Shown here piece by piece: positions 33,765-43,847 of a DNA stretch of 64,000 nucleotides (position 1 is the first letter of the stretch; each line of letters begins with the position of its first letter). The stretch spans positions 50,298,530 to 50,362,529 of the forward strand of contig OZ029914.1 of assembly GCA_964023275.1 (NCBI GenBank). Reading direction: 5' to 3'. Both the position numbers and the translations under genes were made by a program. The notes beneath the pieces were generated by a model that did no database searches, was not told the origin of the DNA, and saw only the letters and a list, made by a program, of their open reading frames with translations. The stretch comes from Norana najaformis (Eukaryota; Annelida; Clitellata; Crassiclitellata; Hormogastridae).

Positions 33765-34325
33765 CTAATGACTTCTATCATGAGGCGCAAAGTATAAATT
33801 GATGGTATCTCCAAGGGAACTCGCACTGAAATGTAATTCGTTGGAGAAGCCAGGTCGAAGTTCAAACAGGAAGAGAAACCAGAAGTCAAGTTACGGCGGG
33901 TCTGCAACCTAAAAGTTTTAAGATGAGTTTTAAGCTAAGATTGAAACGACACTAGAAAACCCACAAAACGCACATAACTAGGCAGTGAATCCCAAAGCCT
34001 TGGACCAGTCACCGAGAACACCCCAGCGCTCAACACTGTTCCGGTGCGTGGCGCAACAAGAGTCAAAGTGTCCGTTGATCGAATGCTATATTTGATAATA
34101 TGAAAGGTGAACAAGGACCGGAGATAAGTCGGCTGATCTACGTGTAATGCCTTGTAAGCTAAAAACATTTTTAAACTGAGGGCTTTGCTCATTTGGCAGC
34201 CAATGCAATGAATAGATATATTGGAGTAATATGCTCATACTTAATTAAGAGTTTTTATTATGTCTCTGGCCAGAGAATTCTGAACTATTCGTGGATTGTG
34301 CAAACATTTTACTTATTCCATAATT
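33765..34325 (-). mobile_element. LINE A/E family RT C-terminus and 3' end
   Basis: The minus-strand frame (34192-33935) reads FLAYKALHVDQPTYLRSLFT, then RSTDTLTLVAPRTGTVLSAG and FSVTGPRLWDSLPSYVR, the usual extreme C-terminus of CR1-like RT. The 3' region with tggagaagccaggtcgaagt resembles 325-515 and 31085-31130. Its upstream part (34190-34320, caatgcaatgaatagatata) recurs at 34745-34860, so it was duplicated together with exon cassettes 4 and 5. Confidence 0.75.
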
Positions 34326-34715
34326 GTTAAGTTTATTTGTCAATAATGTAGTACAATTGTCGTCTGTATGTGATACTTCATGTTCGTTTTTACAGGTGTC
34401 CCAACAACCTACGGTCCATCTTCGCGGGGATTATCCGGTTCAGGTAGGCCCTAATGAATATTCATAGTCTGTAAATGTAACTGTGAAATGACGATTTATG
34501 GATCATCTGAAGTAGTGTGCTATTCAATAGTGTTTTACATTGTCAATTGTTATCGCAAGATTTTCTGAAAGTGCTAAAAGAAATAAACAACAGATCAAAT
34601 TTCTATATGTTCTTTGAAAGCATGAAACCTCTTGATCAGGTTTGTTTTTGCTGCTACTCGTTAAAATATCCTTCAGAGAGCAGAGAGGTTTGAGATTGGC
34701 GCGTTGATTTTTATA
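34180..34715 (+). repeat. Exon cassette 4
   Basis: The LINE remnant (ctctggccagagaattctga) precedes the conserved intron block (atgtagtacaattgtcgtct), exon 4 and the shared downstream block (cagatcaaatttctatatgt at 34589). Downstream it is nearly identical to cassette 2 (gttttacattgtcaattgtt), so those two are the closest pair. Confidence 0.75.
34396..34443 (+). CDS. 48-nt exon 4 of the array (gene A tail)
   Basis: This exon is 48 nt, phase 1-1, between TTCGTTTTTACAG and TTCAG/GTAGGC. With the leading G it encodes GVPTTYGPSSRGLSGS, with one tyrosine in a Pro/Gly/Ser-rich context. The downstream microexon site is lost, as in cassette 2. Confidence 0.6.
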
Positions 34716-34942
34716 TATGCAAACTCAGTTCTTTGTTCATTGGGCAACCAATGCAATGAATAGCTCTATTGGAGTAATATTCTCATGTTTGAGAGATTTT
34801 GTTATGTCTCTGGCCAGAGAATTCTTAACCATTCGTAGTTTGTGCAAGCATTTTACTCATTCCCTATTTGTTAAGTTTTTTACATTAATTAATGTAGTAC
34901 AATTATCGTCTGTATTTGATACTTTAAGTTTGGTCTTTACAG

Positions 34943-34990
34943 TTCGCTCAGCATACGACGCTATGTATTTCATGGAATTACCCGAATCAG
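34943..34990 (+). CDS. 48-nt exon 5 of the array (gene A tail)
   Basis: This exon is 48 nt, phase 1-1, between TTGGTCTTTACAG and TCAG/GTAGGT. With the leading G it encodes VRSAYDAMYFMELPES. It shares the L-P-E-S end with exon 1 (F-P-E-S) but has two tyrosines. Y-D-A-M fits the Y-x-x-M form of SH2 docking sites, so inclusion could change signalling. That role is inference. Confidence 0.6.
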
Positions 34991-35048
34991 GTAGGTGCTA
35001 ATGAGTTTGCATAGTTTGCAGTTATAGCTGTAAACTGAGGAACAACAG

Positions 35049-35054
35049 ATCTTT
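35049..35054 (+). other. Possible 6-nt microexon (cassette 5)
   Basis: The site reads AACAACAG/ATCTTT/GTAAGT, 58 bases after exon 5, the same spacing and size as in cassettes 1 and 3. There is no transcript evidence. Confidence 0.2.
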
Positions 35055-35482
35055 GTAAGTAGTGTGCTACTTTTACGGTGTTTCTGAAATATCATTGAGC
35101 ATTTCTTCTGAAAAGTGAGCTGCAGTAATCGAGTCGGCAAGAAACCAGAGGAGTTGCTAGTGAAATCAAAAGAGTTTGAGGCATGTAAGATCTGATTCTG
35201 CAAATGTCCGTTATGCACAAAGTCCCCTATTTTGGACACACACTTTAAAGTTTGACAAGTGTCCAGGACATAACAATTATTTTAGACATGTGTACAGTTT
35301 TATACTAGAAACTCTAGCGCAATGATATTACCCATGCAACTAGTGTTCATACGTAACCCGAAGTTTAGTGGGCGCAGGGTAGCTTCCACTGTTTTATTCC
35401 ATTTGTTTCGGGGGCGTCCGACAGTTCTCTTCCAAACTCTCTGAGGGTCAGAAATCATCGCTCGCAAGGCCCTGGCATGGTC

Positions 35483-37035
35483 CTAGTCACCTACACAGCG
35501 CGCGAGGTGTCCACACAGCAGTAATCTCCTTGTTTGAATCAAATCCGACATTGGAATGTGCATTGTGCGGCGATATATTTCTGCGTTGGTGACATGCGCT
35601 GTGTAGGGAATGCGCAGTATCTTCCTTAGGTACCGCAGCTGGAAGGAGTCGATCTTCGTCTCCAGGTCCTTGGTAGGCAACAATGTATGTGCCTTGAACA
35701 GGCGGAGCTTCTTGTCCAGCTGGATGTTAGTGTTCCAAATTCCTCGTTGTAGGCTGCTCATGCAATCCCGGGCGATGGCTATATGCCGCCGATTCTCAGG
35801 TCCACTGCCGCCATCAGCCTCAACATGGGAACTGTAGTGAAAAGTTGTAAAAACAATGGGGGTTTAAGTTTTTGCATGTTGTGGACTGTAATATGTCGGA
35901 TAATTTAGCTTATGTATTTGTGCAATTAATTCGTACGGAACACTGGGGAACAGTTAGGCGAGGAAGTCATTAACGAGAGGCGGATAGGACGCCCGTGATT
36001 GACAAGTGGAAGTAAATGAGAGAGAGAGATAGAGAAAGAGAGGGGCGGAACAGAGGGACGCTGATCGGATGGCGAAAGGGAGAAGTTGGATGATTGACAG
36101 ACGAAGCAGAAAGTTAAAGAAGGGTGCGAAGCGAAGAAGGCATTCGCTAAGTAACGGTCAAAGAGGCGTTAGGTCTGGAGAGCAGAAATAAAATAATATT
36201 GCATCTCTTAAACAGCCACGCTAGATTAATAGACCGATGCGAATCGAAAGACTCTGATTTTGCTGAATTTGCTGTATATATACGTGTGAAAGAAGTAATC
36301 GTCGTTACGTCTCTGTACGGTCGGACTGATCCATTCAAGAACCCGCGTGCTGTTAAAGACCTAAAGTCCCCGAAGATAAAGCCTCTGATCAATAGCACCG
36401 CTCGCCACCATATCCTGAAAGGAGACTTGTGTTCGCCAGCGACCCTTGATGCGCAGGACTCACAAGCAAACTCATCTTTCAGTACAGGAACCCAGATAGG
36501 AAAACTAGTGAAACAGCTGCACTTGTTTTCCCGCAACCCACATATAAAGCGGTAATATTTGGCATTAGTTCACTGAATTCTGAATTTGTCTTTTGGCACA
36601 ATTGACCTCAAATCCGAATTGGTTCATTATCTCCAAAGACGTCACCAAGATTTCAAGCGTCTCGCCAAGGAGAGCCACGTCATCGGCATAATCCAGGTCA
36701 GTAAACCGCTCCAACACCACGTATGCACATGGTTGTCCTTGCTTCACGGTTTTTTCATGATCTTATCCATTGGGCTCAGGAACAGGTCTGGTGTCATTCT
36801 ACAACCCTATCGCACTCCGCTATCCACCCTGCACCATTTTGATGTTAAACCACCAATGCGGATTGCACTCAGAGTGTCTGTTTGCAAGTTCTTCATTAAG
36901 TCAACAATATTCTCTGGCACCCTTGAGACAGGAGTAACCTCCAGATGGCATCATGACCAACTGAATCAAAAGCTGCCCTCAGATCGACATAGGCAATTCT
37001 TAGCGGCAGTCGGAATTCTCTTCTAGTTTGAATAA
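35483..37035 (-). mobile_element. RTE/endonuclease-RT type LINE, decayed and interrupted
   Basis: On the minus strand, RT palm text EFRLPLRIAYVDLRAAFDS (37020-36965) is followed by GCRMTPDLFL (in-frame stop just before GC, where QGC is expected). The catalytic stretch is FTDLDYADDVALLGETLEIL (36705-36645). After an interruption at about 35837-36560 the protein resumes with HVEADGGSGPENRRHIAIAR and MSSLQRGIWNTNIQLDKKL (35830-35700). It then gives LRYLRKILRIPYTAHV and the H-L-A-R end at 35490. The split frames and stops make it a pseudogene. The break is filled by repeat N copy 1. Confidence 0.8.
35837..36480 (-). mobile_element. Repeat N, copy 1 (nested in a LINE)
   Basis: About 640 bp. Read on the minus strand it starts TTGCTTGTGAGTCCTGCGCA (36474) and ends CAACTTTTCAC (35837). 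Copies 2 (56450-57122) and 3 (62855-63335) share cgtccgtacagagacgtaac-like text, attcgcatcggcctattagt, the CTCTCT tract and tccgacat near the end. No coding potential is recognised; 36480-36555 may be part of it. It could be a solo LTR or a non-autonomous element, but I could not confirm target duplications. Confidence 0.65.
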
Positions 37036-37691
37036 TGCTTTTCAAGGTGAATATGCGATCTGTAGTTGACCATCCCTAATTATATTTCGACTCTCGGTTC
37101 GCTCCACAATGTAGCGACTGAGCACTATACCCTAATTAGCAAGTCTCCTAGTTCTCCTTAGCCGTGTACTCCAACTCATCCTTCATTGTAACAAACAAGG
37201 TACAGTCGAGAGGCAGAGGCCTTTTATATACAGAATTTTGTGACAGACAATTTTTCTTAGGCACTGTATCCGGGACAGTTTATCATATCACTCATACATA
37301 CATTTGCACGTGCATCCATTAATCCATCAATCCATCCATTTATGCAAAGTTAGAGACATACATGCATGTGTGCATGCATAAGAAAACATACGTGCATACA
37401 TAAGCCGTGCATATATACATACATGCATGAATAGAAGCATACTTACATATATAATACTTACTTACTTACATATATACATACATAGGCCTACGTATTACGT
37501 ACATGAATACATACACACATAATATGGAATCATTAAGCAAGATGTTAGCGTTGATGTCAGTGCTGATGGTGATAATAATAATGATGATGATGACGACGAC
37601 AAGGACAACGAAGTGGACGGTGAGGAAAGAATAATTTCACCGTATTTTAATTTTACAGATGATGGACAGATTTCGATCACGGAATATGACT

Positions 37692-37844
37692 AAGAAACCT
37701 CGCCTTATAAAGCGAAGAGAATGAATTCGAGCCTCCTCTGATACGGTTATTGTGTACTAACCGCAAGAAAGTCTCCCACAGTTTATTGCTCATCGCCATC
37801 GATTGATGTTTAATCATTATACAGTGGCGCTTGATAAATGCATA

Positions 37845-37894
<50 letters not shown>

Positions 37895-37900
37895 TAATAA
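37692..37900 (+). mobile_element. tRNA-derived SINE, second copy, with (AAT)n tail
   Basis: A B-box-like GAATTCGAGCC (37723-37733) precedes the same body as at 30731-30920: gccatcgattgatgtttaat, then gtggcgcttgataaatgcat. An (AAT)n tail of about 17 units runs from 37845. The head is more decayed than in the first copy. Confidence 0.65.
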
Positions 37901-37931
37901 ACGTTTTTCTGCATATTATGGAAATATTCCC

Positions 37932-38150
37932 GCATCATCATCATCATCATCATCATGCTCCATGGGTCAAGAGCCCGTAGGTGTCCACTGCATGCATTGT
38001 CACTTGTCTCCACAGTTCCCGATCTTGTGCTGTTCTTATCAAGGCGTGCAAGTCTTGCTTACACCAATCCCTTATATCATCTATCCACTCCCTATTAGGT
38101 TTACCTCGTCTCCCATTTCCACCCATAATTCCCGCATCAGTTTTCTGAAA
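37932..38150 (-). mobile_element. LINE ORF2 C-terminus
   Basis: The minus strand reads GRRGKPNREWIDDIRDWCKQ, then DLHALIRTAQDRELWRQ, a terminal motif (GRP..W.DDI...A.DR..WR) common to several LINE ORF2 proteins. It is flanked at its 3' side by an ATC tract (37932-37957). Only the last 60 codons or so are present. Confidence 0.75.
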
Positions 38151-38159
38151 TTAATTGGG

Positions 38160-39430
38160 ATACTTGACACGTGCGGACAGCATTAAGTAGCCTATTGAAT
38201 GAAATATTTAAATTTTTTATATTTGTCATAAAGTTATTATCTTATGATATATATTCAAAACTATTATCTTACTTCCAATGAGAAGCTTTAATGTTATTGC
38301 ATAATTGTCTAATTGATGTCTGATTGAAACTATTATCTAGCTTTTAGTGATAGATTGCAACTTTTTCTACTGTGCTTGCAAAATCAATAAATTAAATGTA
38401 ATCAAGAATTACAAATGCAGGCCTAAGCAATGAAAGTGAAAGAATAATTGGCGGCGGCATCGATTTGTGAAACTGACAAGCACAGTCGCACAAGAGGCCA
38501 ACCGCCATTTTTAATTGGCCAACACAGGCCTTTGACAGGTGAACTGGCTCCTGATTGTCGGGTCAGAGACTTACATGTTCTCTCGGCAGAACAGAGAGAT
38601 CTTGGATTCGGTGATGCAACCGCAAGCCAGGTTTTTTGGAGTAGCGTCGAACTTTCACCACTGTGAGGTTCTGCAACCAACAACCAGCCAGCTGCTAACA
38701 AATTACTGTTCTGCAGAGATTTTGCGCTTCTATGTAAGGGCGTAATTAACGCAGCGTCATCTACAAGGGAGTACCAGTCGGTGAGCATAGTCTACAGTCT
38801 GTCGTCTTTCCTCGTACTCAGTGCAACCTTGGACCACAGGAATTAAAATAATTATGTTGTCAAATCCCAAGCCCTATTTGGAGTCCTTTGTTTGGGTTCT
38901 ACGTTTGCGCGAGAGGCCGCCTTATCTAGCTATTTCGGAGTCATTTGCTTATAGATTAGCTTTTTGATATTGAACTCTTACATAATTTTGACTAACAAGT
39001 AGAGCCTTCAAAATGTTCTCAGATGGCACTATAACAATGTTAAGTCATATAACATTGTATGCATATAATAATACATATTCATACCTCAAACTAGAAGCAT
39101 GTATAACTTTCTTGTAAATTAAGAGAGTGTGCACGGTTGTCAGTTTCAATTACTTCCGTAAAGTGACCTATTATGTTTTCGCTTGTAAGCTATGTCAAGC
39201 ACTAATTAACTAGTTACTTGATTTAGTTGTTATATTAAAAAATAATGCATTTGATTGAAGTATCTTGTTCATTTCCGACAAAATCACCCAGAAATGTTCC
39301 CTCTTAATTGTATGCATGCTTCACTGCATCATCCATTACAAAAATCTGCTTTACTAATACACCTGAACTTCAGTACTTTCTTAATGCGTGTTGTGCCACA
39401 CAGCTTTTTAAAAGCTATAGATTAGATCCC
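38160..39430 (+). other. Intron of gene A, nearly featureless
   Basis: This is AT-rich sequence. A 121-codon minus-strand frame at 38788-38423 (DDAALITPLHRSAKSL at its start) faintly recalls an RT catalytic region but does not continue convincingly. I see nothing else. Confidence 0.35.
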
Positions 39431-39434
39431 TTAG

Positions 39435-39515
39435 TGTAATCGTATTCTCGAGATTTTTGCTCCACCTAAAGAAAGCTAAGTGGCTGTAACAGCTTGACAT
39501 GTTAGTCGTCTCACA
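39435..39515 (-). mobile_element. LINE C family 3'-end scrap
   Basis: Text gtaatcgtattctcgagatt and ctaagtggctgtaacagctt matches the LINE C terminus at 12172-12235 and 26125-26190. About 80 bp remain. Confidence 0.5.
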
Positions 39516-39973
39516 CTTTAACCTCGGCATATGAGGTCAGGCGTGTAGCCAGCCATCTTCTTCGCCTTTAGATTTCCCAGATAGTTTATTTACTCATTTA
39601 ATAGCTGAGTTCGCTATGTGGAGCGGGAGTAATATTGAAATAATTTGTTCTACCTAGATGGGATAAATTAATAAATAAATAGCGATCATGCTACACTTGT
39701 ATGAATGGAAAAATCCCTTATAAAATATTGTTATGAAGCTTTGTTAAGAAGTTCATTGTAAGCGCTCAATGCAGCGAAACAGTTGACAAAACGAAACGAA
39801 CCTGGTTATAAGAAAATTGAAAGGCACGGATAGCAAGTGACCCTAAGATCAAACAAAATTCAAGGCACAAAACGTTGTGAATGAGTTGTTTGATCGACTA
39901 CTAGGTAAGGTAAGTAATCACCAATCTGGGGTCCTCCATCAAAGACATACGGAAAGAGGGGAGAGAGGGCTCC

Positions 39974-40297
39974 CCAAATGCGGACAAATGCGGACAAGGG
40001 AGTGTGCCCAATACGGGCGACAGCACCTAACTTGGGTACATAGAGTTGTTTCAGTACAGCATGTTCCTTAAACACCAACTTCAGTTAGAGAGTATTCCGT
40101 TTCTACTTCTTTATATCAAATTAGAGTCCTTTTGGTGGGCGTGGTAGTGTCAAAGTACCCAACCCCTTAGCACAGTTACCCCTACACGAACAATAGGGAT
40201 ATCTAATCTAGGCCTTAGTACTCCGTTTGAGTGCCGACGTCTGCAAAGATTAAGGTGGAGGAGTGTAATGCCAAATGCGGACAAATGCGGACAAGGG
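39974..40297 (+). repeat. Pair of 27-bp direct repeats, each an internal duplication
   Basis: CCAAATGCGGACAAATGCGG followed by ACAAGGG occurs at 39974 and again at 40271, 297 bp apart and identical. Each contains the 10-mer AAATGCGGAC twice. The intervening sequence shows no gene. Confidence 0.85.
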
Positions 40298-40786
40298 TAA
40301 GGGATGTGGTCCAAAGTAGGTCATTTTTGCAGAAGTTCATTATAGACGACCTCATTTGCACGTGCCTTTCAGCATTACTCCTCACAAGTATGGCCTTAGA
40401 GTTGTATTAGAAATTTTCATCGTGCCAAGTACAATCTTTGTAAAATAATCATTTGCATTTTTTTAAAAATATTCTTTGTTTAAATGTAAACAATTACGTA
40501 AACAAAATGCTGCATTCTTTGGCGCATTAGGACAACATTTGCTATGAATCATACAAGATCCTGTTAGCTTATGCAGGTCTGCTGCTCATCCCAGCCTGTC
40601 TCATAGCAAGACACGATGCAGACTGTAGGCCACGGCAAGAATCTGCGTAACTATTAGCTAGGAGACTTCAGTAAAAAATATCTCGTCGCCTGGTTCATGG
40701 TCAGTTTAATTAACACGCGAGACATACAGTAGAATGACAGTTGAGTTGCCTAACAAAACGTATTAGGCCTACTTAGAAACTAAACA

Positions 40787-40852
40787 ATGTTATTCCTTAT
40801 TTACCTTGTTTTATGTTCGGTCGTCTTGTTCTATGTTCGACGCAGAACACCG
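40787..40852 (+). CDS. Candidate N-terminal hydrophobic exon
   Basis: An ATG after an in-frame stop opens 22 codons, MLFLIYLVLCSVVLFYVRRR then TP, ending exactly at CCG/GTAAGT, a perfect donor. The hydrophobic run followed by RRR looks like a signal anchor or a poor signal peptide. The donor leaves phase 0, unlike the phase-1 Ig exons around it, so it is not an obvious partner for them. It may be chance or an alternative first exon. Confidence 0.25.
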
Positions 40853-40859
40853 GTAAGTT

Positions 40860-42290
40860 GCGACAATTCATGAGGTTTTTATTTATTTTCTTGTATTTGC
40901 TCACTTTTATTAATCATTTCATCTGCAAATCTTTGACTTTCTGAGCTTCCACTCCAAGGCTCTGGACTTTGCAGCCTGTTTCTGTCCGTTCTGCCAGTTC
41001 TCTCATGTCGTTGAGGTATCTCTCGGATTAAGTGATGTAAACTGTGAATGTAAACGTTTTTCTATAGCGACCGTATGACCTCGACCCTGCTCATTATTCA
41101 GTGAATTAATCGGGTGAGATCCTTCACCACCAGCCTTCGAAGCCTTTCTTTTGATACATGTAGCATCGTTGACTTATACTGGTTCTAACCAAAAGAATTT
41201 TATTTCTGACACGAACAAATGATACCATGTGCGTTATGATAACTGAGCTATAGGAACTTCAAGATTAAATTAGAGATAAAGCTAGTGCAAACGGTTAGAA
41301 AGTTTCATCCCTGCAGTTTTACAAAATTGTAAATTGTAGCCTCTTTTGCCAAAATTTGCTAAAAAATTATTTTATTTTTAGTAATTTAGTATTTAATACT
41401 GCGTAAATAAGGGTTTATGAAAACTAAACACCTGCACAGTAGACTTACAATTTAAATGGAATTATTTTTATAAATTGAACTCGAATTGACAAAAAACTTA
41501 TGCTTTTTAAGACCAAGAAGCAAAGTCAGGCCTTTTGCTTTAAAAGAAATATTTGCTAAACCTGCCTGTAAAGTTGGCGTCTTTAATTCGAAAATTTCAT
41601 AGTTATTATATTGTTTTATACAATATAGTTTTATATTGATTTGACTCTCAAACATAGACGAACCTCCATCTTTCATCAAGACTTCGCCGAAGCTTCTTTA
41701 TTTCAAGTTCAGCGACTTTGTGAACCTTGACTTTAAGGCTGTGGAAAAACCGTCGATTAAGTAAGTAGGCCAGTTTTCCTTCAGACTTCGCAAGTTAAAT
41801 TAATTATGTAAACGGTAAATGATTATCAATTAAGTCAGTTTGTTGTCATAATTTTTTCCCCATCCCACCATAGATCCTGCGTGTGAAACTGCGTCTGTCC
41901 GGCTTAGAGGTCATTTCCTCTGGCAGGCCCTTACAATTGGTTTCATACATTTGCAGTTGTGCGAGCATGTTTCTGAATATACTTACTCACTCTCTTCCGA
42001 TATCATTTGAAATAACACTTCATAATCACGCCAAGTAAAAGCAATTGTTTAGTATATGTTCTCGAAATCTAAGTAGCATCGACAGGCACTTGTATTTATG
42101 CGAAATGCTTATTTTAGGTCTACTTAATTTTTGGTCACATATTTTACACTTCTCAAAGATGCTCCCATACCCTACACCTGGATATTTTCTACGCTTACAA
42201 AGGAGTATATTTATTAAAGAAAGCCCTCATATCGATGATGATGGCCTCAGAAGTCAAATCCAGATCGGCGACGTAATATCTATCGGTTTC
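40860..42290 (+). other. Anonymous intronic sequence
   Basis: AT-rich sequence, no repeat shared with the rest of the window and no domain in any frame on either strand. Confidence 0.4.
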
Positions 42291-42291
42291 G

Positions 42292-42366
42292 CATCACGGT
42301 CCAGGGTATCAAACCCCAACTGTAAGGTGAAAAGCAGACGCGCTAACCGCTTTGCCATCTCTACGC
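42292..42366 (-). mobile_element. tRNA-derived sequence (pseudo-tRNA or SINE head)
   Basis: On the minus strand AGATGGCAAAGCGGTTAGCG contains a D-arm/A-box pattern (TGGC..AGCGGTTAGC), and GGGGTTTGATACCC forms a T-arm with a B-box-like centre. The spacing fits a tRNA. The anticodon arm pairs poorly and no acceptor stem is evident, so it is unlikely to be a working tRNA gene. No SINE body like the other two copies follows. Confidence 0.55.
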
Positions 42367-42577
42367 TTATCAAAATAACGCAATATGATGGGTAACTGTA
42401 AGATCCCCATTTTTTACATATAACCACTACACAGTTTATATCTGTACTTTTTATACCACATTAGCAGGTATGCCTGTATTTGGACATTTCTATAGCGCCT
42501 TTGTGAAGCTGTCAAACGAGCCGACTTTTTTGCATCTGCTGATAGCAGTGGCACCCGTTGAGGTGTTTATTTTTTAG

Positions 42578-43064
42578 GCATAAATGCAGGAAAAACGGAT
42601 TAAATCTCGACCTCAGTGCTCCCAACATTCTTCGCCAAGACGATGGCAATATTCTTATTTCCCCAACGACTCAACTGGATGAAGGATTCTATCAGTGCGT
42701 AGCTGAGAACAAGTATGGGGTCACAGTTTCAGATGTCTTTCAACTACAGAGAGCAGTGATTCAGCCGATTGAACTAACACAGCTCACAAATCATCTAGAG
42801 GCCGTCGAGGGTCAGCCTTTCATGATACCTGCTTCGAAATTCAAGGTCATTCCAAGGTCAAGTTTTCAGAAACGGTACATGTGGATGAAGAATGTTGGTG
42901 ACTTGATTGTAAGTCCACAACAGATCGTTAACGATAGAAGGATTCATATTGCTCAGAATGGTGATGTTATTTGGAATAAATGCTTTGAATGTAGTAGATT
43001 ATGCCTTCCGAGGACGAGCAGACTGTGCTTATGATTTCAAAAAATTTCCCCAGCTTTGCAAAAT
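42578..43064 (+). pseudogene. Ig-domain fragment of the L1CAM/contactin/neuroglian type
   Basis: The stretch reads the end of one Ig domain (RKNGLNLDLSAPNILRQDDG, then NILIS, QLDEGFYQCVAENKYGVTVS) and runs on without an intron into the next (LEAVEGQPFMIP, KRYMWMKNVG, RRIHIAQNGDVIW). This order and wording match the first two Ig domains of L1/neuroglian-type adhesion molecules, not the receptors of genes A and B. The tryptophan expected before RKNG is a cysteine (HKCRKNG). After DVIWN the frame is lost, while the +1 frame continues domain-like (NVVDYAFRGRADCAYDF). It may start at an acceptor TTTATTTTTTAG (AG 42576-42577). It is most likely a truncated pseudogene or duplicated exon scrap. Confidence 0.6.
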
Positions 43065-43847
43065 ATAACAAAAAGTACAAGGGCCAAAATAAATGTCCAT
43101 TTTTTGCATATAATATTATAATCATAATGATAGAAATAATCGCATAAATTGACATTTATTTAATTAACAAGCAGTAAGTGACCAACTGTGCACCAAGACT
43201 AAGGACATCAGAACATAAAAGTTATATGTTTACTAAAGCACAGTTACTAATGAAAGCAGAGTTTTATATATGATTACTCCATTTATCTTGACACAGTACT
43301 TATGGTAAGAACAATACATGGTGATATGCATTGTTACAGCAACGGAGGTAAAATAAGGTGGTATATAGCATATAATTCGAAAGAGCTTTTTATTGAAAAG
43401 AAATAAATTAGTGTGCAGCTACATGAGGATAACTATCCTACTATTTGTTAAAGTTTTGACGGGTGAATCTCCTCATAAAGATCTCACAGTATTGTATGCC
43501 CGTCTGTTGCACACACCGTAGACACAGCGTTGAGTCCATGTATGGTAGATCACTGTTGTAGGCGGATGATATAGGCCGGGTACGCCACAATGGCGTGTTT
43601 GGTAGCATGCGATGGACTAAGTTAACTCTTTGTGATGACGAACTCGGAGCCGTAGATTTAAGTTTTATTTGTAATTGCAATTGCTAATTTATATAGCAAA
43701 TCTCTTCAGTTGGCAGTCGACAGGCAACCAATCTATGTCGATGCCCTCTACCCTAGCTAAGCAAGCCTTGAATCCTACCAGTTGATTGCTAAATTGGTCG
43801 TGATTTCCACTGAAAGAATTCTTGAATGTGTTTCAGTTGTTGGGCAG

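Larger units (their letters stand above)
34725..35080 (+). repeat. Exon cassette 5
   Basis: It repeats the layout of cassette 4: LINE remnant (caatgcaatgaatagctcta), intron block (atgtagtacaattatcgtct), exon 5 and a short downstream part. It lies only 35 bases beyond cassette 4's end, so the two are true tandem neighbours. Confidence 0.75.

Noticed and set aside
36199..36555. 118-codon plus frame and 129-codon minus frame over 36.1-36.5 kb
   Set aside because: Both fall inside repeat N copy 1; the other copies break these frames, so they are not conserved coding.
37803..38186. Frame with poly-Asn and poly-Ser runs
   Set aside because: Produced by the (AAT)n SINE tail and the (ATC)n tract; the real signal is the minus-strand LINE C-terminus.
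38423..38788. Minus frame starting DDAALITPLH
   Set aside because: It hints at an RT catalytic region, but the downstream text does not follow any LINE I can recognise; too weak to call.
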